The notes below the pieces were generated by a model, which saw only the letters and a list, made by a program, of their open reading frames with translations, did no database searches and was not told the origin of the DNA. Both the position numbers and the translations under genes were made by a program. Of a stretch of DNA of 64,000 nt, positions 48,457 to 57,853 are shown piece by piece. Position 1 is the stretch's first letter. Each line of letters opens with the position of its first letter. The stretch comes from Sphagnum compactum. Lineage: Eukaryota; Bryophyta; Sphagnopsida; Sphagnales. The stretch covers positions 18,592,304 through 18,656,303 of the forward strand of contig OZ234496.1 in the NCBI GenBank assembly GCA_965153455.1. The letters are read 5' to 3'.

Positions 48457-49148
48457 CAACAAAAAGTGGAGTTGAACATGACTACTAATATCAATATTAA
48501 ACATTCATATGATATGAACTAGAAAAACACTTTTTTTTTTCCTCAAGTGATTCTTCTATTGGGCAGAGGGAGACTTAGATTATTCTGATGAAGGGAACTA
48601 AAGGAATCTCGCTCCTATCACCACACTTAAGTTCATGCATGTTCCCATGAAACTTAGAATTGTTCCTTTTGATTAACTCCCATGCAGGGTTTGTGTTTTT
48701 TTTCAATTTCGTGGGATAGGAGACTCAAGTTTTGGTAGATTGATCACTTGCAAGAGACTACGAAGAGACATTGCTAGATTTTTGTTCATTGGGTTCTAGC
48801 ACGTAGCCAAAAATGTGAAGGAAGGAATCTTAAACTTTTATTTACTTTCATATCCTGGTTATAACCAAATTTGCCCAAACTGTATTATACATGATCACAA
48901 GTGCAGCTATATCACAAATATGAAGAAAAAAAGAAAAAAAGAACCTTGGGCCTATTTTGCGCAAAAGGCTTGCAGTACAGGCTCATGCTGGCAGGCTTAT
49001 GTGCAGAATTATTCTCTTTGAAAGTAGCTTTCTTTTGGGCCCCCAAGGCCTATCCTCAAGTACTTTGAAAGTAGCTTTACATCTTATGCAAATGACCATA
49101 ATTATTAGACTTCAATAGCCCACCAAAAGCATCCATACTATTACTTGA
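48457..49148. other. Intergenic DNA, nothing recognised
   Basis: No gene or repeat structure seen. Confidence 0.4.
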
Positions 49149-49586
49149 ACGAGTGTGTCCTGTGGCGTTGGCCCAAGTGTCACCACCTCCTCAACTGTTT
49201 TTTCCTTCCAAAACCTAGTTTTTTTGGAATTTATTTGAATTTTCAGGGCAGAAATCACTTAAATAAAATCAATATCTCTCACATTCTGAATCCAAATCTT
49301 ACCAAATAAATTCCATTAAATCCTGCTCATCAAGATCTTTCCAACAACACCAAAGGCACATTCCAATTCCTCAGAAACTTTTTAGCTACAATTTATTTTA
49401 ATTTTCAGTGAAGAAATCATTCAATATTCAAGAATTTTTGCACCGCAAGTCGAAACGCCAAGAAACCAAGCCCATGCACCCCTCCTCATTGAGAGCTTTC
49501 CAAAGACACCAATCACACGATCTGAAGGGTTTGGTGGATCTCATACCTACGAAACAAAACAAACTACCTTCCTTCATAGATAGATA
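49149..49586 (+). repeat. 430-bp dispersed repeat, copy 3
   Basis: Same orientation and order of blocks as the copies at 17108 and 24627, uninterrupted. It starts at 'gagtgtgtcctgtggcgttggccc' and ends at 'tccttcatagatagat'. Confidence 0.85.
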
Positions 49587-50023
49587 ACGTATAAGTCCAA
49601 CTTCTGTAGTTCTCCAAAGCTCACAAAATTAATTAAAAACATGTGTGTTTTTTTGGGTGGCTCCTTCTCAAAGAACTATGTGACAGTCAAAAGAATCACG
49701 CCGGACGGTAAACACCCCCTAAGGAGCTCTGTCCGGTGCTGCTCTCACCTGTAATGTTTCTTGATTACGGTTTTTCAGTGGTTATTTCAATTGTGTTGGA
49801 TGCTAACAAAGATTCTTGGCAGCTAATTTGGGAAAAGTGATGACCTTAAGTTGTCACTACATGGTTAAATGGAAAATTGATCGTTTCAAAGAATTCAAGA
49901 AATATTTTGACCTCACATCCAACCATGTATGTACCTTCCATAGTACATTAAGACCTAGGTCGTTGATTTTAGTGTACTTTTAGAGGTGAAAAACTTGGTT
50001 TGATTCTTGCACCTGCCCTTTTA

Positions 50024-50321
50024 GCATCTCCACCGCACGCCTGCAAACAGCCCTTTTCATTAAATCTTGGAGCAGGATAGCGTAAATCCTGCTGCGCTCC
50101 TGTATTGATGTCGATTTTGCAGTGGTCAGTTTCAACCCTCCAAAATCTTTTTTGTACTATGGATTTGGACAGTGACTATTACTGGTCCAGATGTAAAGAC
50201 AAATGGTCTTTGGGTATTTAAAGGGAATTTTATGACGTTTGTGGGTGGGGACTGTGGTCATTAAACAACAATTCTATTTTCACATAAAGGAGTTGTTTAC
50301 AGTTTTGTGGTGGACATACTC
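50024..50321 (+). mobile_element. MITE family G, copy 3 (inverted relative to 54863)
   Basis: This matches the reverse complement of 54863-55157 almost throughout. Shared blocks are 'gcctgcaaac', 'ccttttcattaaatctt', 'gcaggatagcg', 'aatcctgctgcgctc', 'tattgatgtc', 'gtccagatgtaaagaca' and 'aaggagttgtttacagtttt'. Its ends are decayed (GCATCTCCACC; reverse complement of the right end GAGTATGTCCACC), and the flanks TTA and TGA no longer match. Confidence 0.8.
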
Positions 50322-50591
50322 TGATTCGCGTAAAGCCCTTGCAATTCCTACCCCATAATATATAGTAGGGCCCGGTCCACCCACGGACATGCAAACTTGC
50401 AAGCCCAGTAAGACCAGCAGCCGTTCCATAGGTCTAAACATCAGGGCCGACCAATTCGTTTCACTTTTCAGGGTATTTTTGTGTTTACAGGTTAATGGGA
50501 CCCCTTCCAGGGCATTTTCAAAAGTGTAACTGGTTTTCCCCCACTGTTGATTCACATGTCAAGCATGTTCTCCATTGTCAATTCACATTTA

Positions 50592-50617
50592 AACCTTATG
50601 GCGGGACCCGGGGTCCC
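50592..50617 (+). repeat. Left terminal inverted repeat of the DUF7869-type element
   Basis: AACCTTATGGCGGGACC then CGGGGTCCC. It pairs with 53245-53271. Confidence 0.9.
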
Positions 50618-50700
50618 ATCCGGACCCGGCTGTCGCATACAATCCGTAGCAACATCAATACAAGTCTGATTCAGTCCAGGAAGGCAGCAATCTACTCCAC

Positions 50701-53196
50701 TCACCGAGATCTACACGACCAACTAATCATTTTGAACTTGTAAGGTATTCTATATTGTGGGTCAGCCTTGCGAGTTAGTTCTGGTTTGGGGGAGAAGTAG
50801 CGTAGGATGGACTTATGAGATGGCCCGACTTTCATCGTTTTGACCTTCTTCGGGTGACCCGGCCTTACCTTCACCACCGTTGGCGTTGATTCGCCCATCG
50901 CATTGATTGCTAAACGTTGGCGCTTGTTTTGGCGTGTCATCGAGGCCTGCTCTTGGTTCTGTTCCGTCTGATCGAGTTGCGCACACAGAGTTAGTGGAAT
51001 TTCGGGATAGTACGTCAGGTCCTGCGGCGGAATCAAGAAATAGTTCTTCTCAAGTGAAATCAACTTTTTGTTAAATAGGGTTAACAGTGGTGCAATCTGC
51101 AGTTGTATGGGAATTTGTGTTGCTTATTCAATTGTAATGATATTGACGTCGAACAAATCAGACAAAATCGATCTCTTAATCAAGTCTAGATTTGACGCCT
51201 TGATCAGTGGGACGTACATAGCCGAAGTGTCTGGGGCCGAGCTCAGCAATCTCATGCTCATGAAACCCTGATCGAACTTGAAAAAATAGTTGAACGTATA
51301 TTGAGTTGGAAGTTGATTAAAACGCTTTTTCAGGACTCGATCCCAACTGACGTAACAAGGGCGCTGAGAGTCATGATGGTCAATAAACTTCGCATTCATT
51401 CCTTTGACCTCGTTGACGACCTCAACGATAGCCATTGGAGTGTAGAAGTTTTTGCTCTTCATCGCATTGCGGCACCACGCGACGATCCGATCGGCATTGT
51501 TGTGGGAATGTCCAGGGATCAAGTGAATCAACACGACCTTAGTGTAAAACATGATGGAGAGCAGGGTGAAGAATTGCATGACAAGTTGCGACTTGTTTTG
51601 CCTGACGCAGTTGTCAAGGATGACCACTAGGATCTTGGGCGTTGCCTACTTACGCTTAAGCATTGTCTTGAACTTATTGGAGTGGTATGTAAATCGCAAG
51701 CTGCAGAGCGCATCTACATCCTTGCCTTACGCTCGTTTGTCATAAAAGAGCACGTCGTCACTGTCGCTGGTAAGCTTAGCAACAACAAAGTTTGAAACCA
51801 TCAGATTGGAGTTAAAATAATCGGCCGATGGTCGCGAATGCCCATAATGAGGCATGGCGAAGTTGCCACCGAAATCCTCGATCTGAATCTGAATTGTGGG
51901 CGCTGCAGTCGTGGATGTCACGTCGATGTCACCAGCATCATGAGCACGGTCGTTGTCGTAACTATCGGGGATGATAGTACAGGGAACATGATGATTAGGA
52001 GCATACTGCTTGATGAACTCCTTGACAAAAGTCGACACTGTACGGCCCTGGGTGATGGCGACATCCATATGAGTCTGCTGCTCCAGGAGCAGGCGATTGC
52101 GTTCGTCAGAAGGAAGGTCGTCTCGTTGCAGCTGGATATCGATACGAACGCAATAGTAGCATACGTCCTCGGCGGTGCGAGCTAAGAGAAGGCCAAGAAA
52201 GAACAAGTGGATGTACTGAATCTAGCGTGAATACGATACAACACGATGACCATCATTGGTGGATTCGATCTTGTCTTTGTACCTCTGATACAGCTTTGTG
52301 AACGTGAGCTTCGGATCCAGAAGATATTGCTTCGGGCACCTGTGAGTGCAGGGGAAACTGTCCTTGACCTCCCAAGACTCCACATCTACTTTAATTGTGT
52401 CTAGGTCGTTATCATGAAGTGTATGAGCAGGAACGCGCGATGGATGGTGGGTGTGAAACATGTTGATACCATTTTGTAGAACCTTGTGCAATCAATTGAT
52501 CTTTAAACCGCCAACAGGCAGGATGGCCCAAATCTCACGTTTTGAGAATCCGCTCTAAATCAGATTCATGATGATCCCTTCATACTACTGCCATTTGGCA
52601 CCAGCCCGATTCGTTTCCATAGACGCCCAATCGGCACGTATTTTTTCGATCGCATCTTGGCCGATTTTGGTAATGACCCATTCCAATGCGTTTGCCTACC
52701 GATTCGCTAATGGTCAACGTTACTGTTGAATTACGGTATGATGGGAACCACCGATTCTGCCCGATCGACGTGATACTTGCTCGGCTCGCAATGTTGACAA
52801 CTCCAATGCGATGGACTTGGCGGACGCTGATAATGAAGTCATGGTAGTTGATGATGAGGACGTCATGGCGGCCGATGATGAAGAGGTGTTTTGCGTCTCC
52901 AACAGCTAGTCTGATGCGGGTGTCAATTCATCAGCAGTAAGGTAGCGAATGATATTCAACTCCCATTTTCACACAAGGAAAGATTCAGGGAAGGTGACCA
53001 GGAATGCTGCAACGTGTTGAAGGGCCATTTGCATTTTGCTTATTGGTGTCATTTTCCACGTGTCGATATCATCATAGTATCCAATTAAAGTACGCAAATG
53101 CGCATTCAACTCGTCATAGCAGTCCCCAACGCAGCGCTTGGACATGATTGCAATCATGTTTGGATCATCCGGGCGACGAGGCGACAGGGCGACCAC
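50701..53196 (-). pseudogene. DUF7869-like transposase candidate, one frame with many stops
   Basis: From 53196 down to the final TGA at 50701 a single reading frame (832 codons) stays in register with no indel. It is interrupted by about a dozen stops: TGA at 52971, TAG near 52906, TAA at 52722, six more between 52719 and 52495, TAG at 52224, TAA at 51729, TAG near 51650 and TAA at 51126. The order is an N-terminal region, a Ser/Thr-rich linker (about 52900-52780), a helical region (KYRDKIES-like, near 52260), a CYYC pair (52165), IQIEDFGGN (about 51890), VILDNCVRQNK (51625-51593), LIPGHSHNNADR (about 51515) and a basic C-terminus with RYFSPKPE. The LDNC...QNK and PGHSHN blocks are those of the DUF7869 family. 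I infer an RNase H-like nuclease with acids in EDFG, LDNC and NNAD. It is inactive here unless the stops are recoded. Confidence 0.75.
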
Positions 53197-53244
53197 CGCC
53201 AGCGCAAAAATTAATTAATTGCCTTTGGCATTTTAGCTTTATTT

Positions 53245-53271
53245 GGGACCCCGAGGTCCCGCCATAAGGTT
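53245..53271 (-). repeat. Right terminal inverted repeat of the DUF7869-type element
   Basis: Read on the minus strand: AACCTTATGGCGGGACC, then T, then CGGGGTCCC. It matches the left end apart from this one base. Confidence 0.9.
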
Positions 53272-53397
53272 CATTTGTTGTACCCAAAGTGGAACCTGTA
53301 AAGGAATTTGTGTCATGGTGAATGTACAAATCATTAAACCACATGGATTAAAGTAGAAGTTCAATCTCTTTATAAGATTCAACTAGAAGGACATTAA

Positions 53398-53711
53398 ATC
53401 AGTAATGGGTCTTAATTTCAGGTGCTACATTTCTTTTTTCACTATCTGCCCTTGGCCCCAGGATGGATGCTGCCCATACACATTTTATGCATGTTTTGGG
53501 CCTTTAATGGACTAGGTATCTATTACAGACCCAAAATGTGCATACTAGGACCGGAAATGTTTCTGGGCAGCTCCAAAATGTGTGTGACCATTACCAGAAA
53601 CATCTTGAGACTTGGATAGGCAAATGGGCGGCCAGGGAAAAAAGAAGCAGGCAGTTCTTTGCAATAAGGACCAGTCTTTGGTATTGCCTGCAATAAGGAC
53701 CCATTGCTGAT
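53398..53711. mobile_element. MITE family T, copy 2, TTAA duplication
   Basis: The left end is ATCAGTAATGGGTCTTAATT; the reverse complement of the right end is ATCAGCAATGGGTCCTTATT. TTAA flanks both (53394-53397 and 53712-53715). The interior carries inverted 'ctgccc/gggcag' and 'aaaatgtg/cacatttt' pairs, as in the copy at 35482. No coding capacity. Confidence 0.8.
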
Positions 53712-53847
53712 TTAATGTCTTCCATTTTTAACCATGTGGTCACAAGGATATGCCAATATCACTATTAGTTTTTACAATTCATGAGTTGGTTCCAAGAATA
53801 GAGCTTTGGTGCACCATCATCATTTATTTTTAGATCGTTCGTCAATA

Positions 53848-54202
53848 GAGATATCCATAAAGTGACCCCCTTTTGGGCCCTTGTTTGATGCCCTAACTCG
53901 TCTTTCAACCTTCAAACCCTCTTATTTGCAAAGTAATGAAATTTTATTAAATATGGGTATAACATGTTGGAACTTAGGATTAAATGCATGAGGTTAGAGA
54001 ATATTTGTAGTTGCAATACACACAATAACAGCAATGGTTGGTTGAAGGCAATCAGGAAATAAAAAGAGAAGGTGAAACTCGGATTTGACAGACCCTGTTG
54101 AAGCCCAGTGTGCTTCTTTCATGATTCCTTTAGAAATTTCACCTCTTTATGACGAAACAAGGGAGTACTGGTGCTGTGTTTTCATTACTTTGTGGATATC
54201 TC
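53848..54202 (-). mobile_element. MITE family S, copy C, TA duplication
   Basis: The ends are GAGATATCCATAAAGTGAC and, as the reverse complement of the right end, GAGATATCCACAAAGTAA, flanked by TA on both sides (53846-53847 and 54203-54204). Its reverse complement follows copy B (38682) block by block: 'cctgattgccttcaaccaa', 'gcatttaatcct', 'atttaataaa' and 'ttcattactttgca'. Confidence 0.82.
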
Positions 54203-54204
54203 TA

Positions 54205-54859
54205 ATAGAATGCAAATGATCAAGCATACCCAAAGGTGGGAGGCCAAAGTCCTTGCATTTTTCCTATACAATTTGTGTGACAGAAATTCTTGATACCTTA
54301 TCACATTTGAAAGATTTTGAAATATTCGAAACCCTTCACATTAAGCCACAATTTTTTTTCTTTGTAGTGACCAAAAATTTCATTTTACTAGAGCTCTAGA
54401 TTTAAGTTGATAAAGGAAATTGGGCCCTTATTTTGATTGCACAATTTTTTTTTCCTGATTTAATAAAGTCTGCTACTCCTGCATCTAATGACAGTTCGTG
54501 TCCACTCATGTGATTGTAAACATAACATCCATGAAATTTAGTTTTTGGCTTGAGTCTTAATTTTTGACAAGAGGCGGCCAATACGCATATGTACTCTCAA
54601 ATAGTATTTATTACCATATAACACAATTTGACTCTAACTTCTTTAGAATGTGGTGATCGCCAATGTATCTTATATCCTAAGAGAAGGTAATCTGTGGATC
54701 TGCTTCTAGTCTTCAACATGTCCCCTATATTCTGTTGGGGAGTTAGCTCTAGCTCTAACATAGACCATCCACTGCAGGAGAGAAATTGTGTCTTGTAGGA
54801 AGCAACTTAACTTACAAGTTACAATTGCACCTACAAGGCACAATTGTACAGTACATATA
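54205..54859. other. Intergenic DNA, nothing recognised
   Basis: An AT-rich stretch between two MITEs. No gene seen. Confidence 0.4.
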
Positions 54860-54862
54860 TTA

Positions 54863-55157
54863 GATCATCTCCACCCCAAAACTGTAAACAACTCCTTTAT
54901 TTTAAAATAGAATAGTGTGTAATGATCACTGTCCCCGCCCACAAACGTCAGAAAAGTCCCTTGAAACACTCAAAGAACATTTATGTCTTTACATCTGGAC
55001 GAGTAATAGTCACTATCCAAATCCATAGTAGAAAAAAAAAAAGATTAAAATGACCACTGCAAAATGGACATCAATACATGAGCGCAGCAGGATTCACGCT
55101 ATCCTGCTGCAAGATTTAATGAAAAGGGGTGTTTGCAGGTGTGAGTTGGAGATGCTC
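54863..55157. mobile_element. MITE family G, copy 2, TSD TTA
   Basis: The left end is GATCATCTCCACCCC; the reverse complement of the right end is GAGCATCTCCAACTC. TTA flanks both ends (54860-54862 and 55158-55160). It is the inverted counterpart of 50024-50321 and shares its end motif with 39348-39718. PIF/Harbinger-type by TIR and duplication. Confidence 0.85.
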
Positions 55158-55204
55158 TTATACACTTGTAACTATGCATGACACAACAGTTGATTACTAG
55201 TCAT

Positions 55205-55500
55205 CTATAGGTAGGTAATAGGCAATGCACTTGGTGACTACTAGGTACATACATAGATACATGCATATGCATGGTTAGTACCAGCATTGGGCGGGTATTT
55301 AACTTACCACCGGGCATTTACCGGGTATCAAACGTTATATTATATATATATATATATGCAACTGAACCCAACCTGAAGGGGATATCTGCAAAGGGTATCT
55401 CACAGAATCCAGGCATGTATCCTTTTGATACCCAATTTATAACCTTTAGGGTTAGGGTTTTGTAATTTATACTTTGTGTTTAGGTTTTTTAGTTTTTAGT
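55205..55500 (+). repeat. Dispersed GGTAGGTA repeat, copy 2, with (TA)n
   Basis: It matches 23220-23360 ('ggtaggtaatag', 'gcacttggtgactactaggta', 'ggttagtaccagcattgggcgggtat'). A TA microsatellite (about 11 units) lies at 55336-55357. A telomere-like 'ttagggttagggtttt' at 55445-55462 is a short isolated run. Confidence 0.55.
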
Positions 55501-55504
55501 TTGC

Positions 55505-55729
55505 ATGTCTCTTTTCTCTATCTCCTTCACTTTTCACATCCTTCTTTTGCTTTTACAACTTTCATGTCGAAGTTATGAATGCCCCCTACTAGCTAATGGA
55601 TCTTTCAAAGGAATCATTTCTTGTCAAGAGAGCATGGTGAATCTAGATCCAAGTGAAGAATTCCAAAATGTTAGGTGGTTTTGGAACTTCTTCCTTCAAC
55701 AAACTTCTTTTTGTTTGCATTTTGGGTGA
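55505..55729 (+). CDS. Hypothetical 74-aa open frame with signal-like N-terminus (doubtful)
   Basis: It starts ATG and encodes MSLFSISFTFHILLLLLQLS, a hydrophobic stretch like a signal peptide, then a Cys-containing segment. No family is recognised. It sits just before a degenerate tandem repeat, and AT-rich DNA easily yields such frames, so I give it little weight. An intron-containing gene cannot be excluded. Confidence 0.15.
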   Translation: MSLFSISFTFHILLLLLQLSCRSYECPLLANGSFKGIISCQESMVNLDPSEEFQNVRWFWNFFLQQTSFCLHFG

Positions 55730-55819
55730 AAATGTGAGAATGCACACTAGTTGTCAACACTGGAAGGAATTGTGAAATAACAACCAACTCTTGTTCATAT
55801 GCATCAATTACTTTGTATC

Positions 55820-56390
55820 CACTTGCATTTTGTTTCCAAGGTGAGGGAGGACAAAAGTTTTGAGCATATGTGATTCTTGTGTACTGTTAATCCCGTTGTA
55901 CCCACTTGCGTTTTGTTTCCAAGGTGGGGCAAGATGAAGGTTTTTAACATTTGTGGTGACTATTGCTGGAACTTTTAGTAGCTTGTTTAGTCTTTGCTTG
56001 ATTATGAAGCTTTTATGTTCCAAGTTGTAAAAGGTTTTTGGCATATGTGGTGACTGTTACTAAAATTGGTAGCTTGTTTGATCTTTGCCCGATTACAAAG
56101 TTTTTTTGTTCCAAATTATAAGAGGTTTTCAACATATGTGGTGATTGTTGCTGGAACTAGTAGTTTGTTGTTTTTTGTTTAAAGCTTCTTTGTTCCGAGT
56201 TGCAAAAAGTTTTCGACATTTGTGGTGATTGTTGTTAGAACTAGTAACTTGTTTGGTTTTTGCATGACTACGAAGTTTCTTTGTTCCAAGTTGCAAAAGG
56301 TTTTCAACATCTATGGTGACTATTACTAGAACTGATAGTTTTTTTGGTATTTGCCTAAATGCGAAGCTTCCTTATTCCAAGTTGCAAATT
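55820..56390 (+). repeat. Degenerate tandem repeat, ~90-bp unit, five or more copies
   Basis: The anchor '(a/g)acat(a/t)tgtggtga' recurs at 55946, 56039, 56131, 56215 and 56306 (periods of 84-94 bp). Each is followed by 'gctggaactagtagnttgtttg', 'gaagctt' and 'tttgttccaagttgcaaaagg'. Two weaker units lie at 55820-55940 ('acttgcattttgtttccaaggtg'). Confidence 0.8.
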
Positions 56391-56835
56391 TACTCAAAGT
56401 AATGTTTATAAAGCAACAAGGGTAGGGGAAGTGTTTTCAACTTCCCCACTTTCAGCAACTTTGTTATGTTTGTTGTTTATTGTCTTTTCATCTACTAAAG
56501 TTATGTACTATTGCAACTCTCGCCAAGCATCGCCAAACATCTGATGCAATGAAACTAATTGATTTTCTCATTTCTTCTTTTCAGTTCTATTCAAAATCAA
56601 GAATGTTGGGGAGATATTGAAGATGTAAAAAACAATTGAAAAAGTTTATTTGTTTATTCTTTTCATGGAACTTTAAACCCTAAACCTTAATCTTGTCTTT
56701 TTTCAAGATTTGAAATCATGTTTCCCATCATCTTCTCACAAGTTTTTGGTTATTGATTTAGGCTTCAGGTAAATCTATGACCAATTCATAATTTATGTTT
56801 TTTTAAATTTTAGATTCTTACTAAGTTTTTTAGTT

Positions 56836-57108
56836 GTGCTAGATTATTTTACATCTCCTATCATGAACACCATGATTGTTCATGATATTAGTTCTAATGA
56901 GGACATCCTTTTGAATTCTACAAGTTATGGCAACAACAGTATTGGCAATGTGCAAGTTCTTTGCCATGACCATTTAGAAATTCCAAGAGTTGTTGATGTT
57001 GAAATGTTTAATGATGCATACATCACCAAAATGCACTTGGAGAATTTGTGGAAACAACGGCTGTTTTGGAAGCCGCACTACCACACTTTGTTCATGTGGG
57101 CATTTTTT
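56836..57108 (+). other. Open frame just upstream of the hAT gene, unassigned
   Basis: An open frame of about 92 codons ends at the AG that begins the recognisable hAT exon. It contains SSNEDILLNST and VVDVEMFND but matches no family I know. It could be the decayed 5' end of the hAT gene or unrelated. Confidence 0.25.
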
Positions 57109-57853
57109 AGGTGATTAATAATCAACCTATGGATTTGGAGCATAACCACACCATGAGATGTATCATATGTCACAATGATTTTGTTGGTCCTGAAATCCTA
57201 GCTATGCACACCATGTGTAGAAAAGGTTTGATTGCATACCATAAATCTAATGACATTATAGCTATAAAAACCATATTGATGTTGACCATTTCGCTTTAGT
57301 GAAGAAGTTAGCAAAAGATCCCAAAATTGCCTCAATGAAACTCCAACACTTGATTAGGAGGCTAGTAAGAAAAGGGCTCATGTTTCTCCATCTGCAATAT
57401 CCGGGATTTTTTCTACTTCCAATAAAATTAGAAAGGATGACCCAACACAAGTGGGTTTCTTGGATGATTTTATGTTGATGGTGGTCAAAGGGCTCCTAAC
57501 TTTGGGGATTGTTGAATCCATATGGTTCTAGAGGTTGTGTCCGCAAGTTGTCTGCCCATCAAGGATGATTGTTGCTAAATTTGTTTTACCAAGCTTGGTA
57601 GAAAAGATCATGATCATGTATATGCAACCAACATTGGCTAATTGTGTGTCTGCCACTTATACATTTGATCTATTGATGTCAAAAGGAATGCATGACTATT
57701 TGCTATGGTCGTGAACTTTATTTCCAACAATTGGGAGGCAAGTAACGCCACTATTGGCCTTTTTGAAATGACTAAAACAAGTGGCATAACTATGGTTCCT
57801 AAAATGCAAGAGTTCTTGGACATGTTTATTCTTACCAAAAAAATAATTGCCTA

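Larger units (their letters stand above)
50592..53271 (-). mobile_element. Unclassified DNA transposon with palindromic TIRs and a DUF7869-like gene
   Basis: The left end is AACCTTATGGCGGGACC followed by CGGGGTCCC (50592-50617). The reverse complement of the right end (53245-53271) is the same with one extra base. The inner part of each TIR (GGGACCCCGGGGTCCC-type) is itself palindromic. CATTT lies just outside both ends (50586-50590 and 53272-53276), consistent with a 5-bp target duplication if one extra A is allowed on the left. The whole 2.7-kb body is clearly richer in G+C than the flanks. It carries one long minus-strand frame. Confidence 0.85.

Noticed and set aside
55445-55462. Telomere-type TTTAGGG repeat
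   Set aside because: Only two units; too short for a telomeric or interstitial telomeric array.
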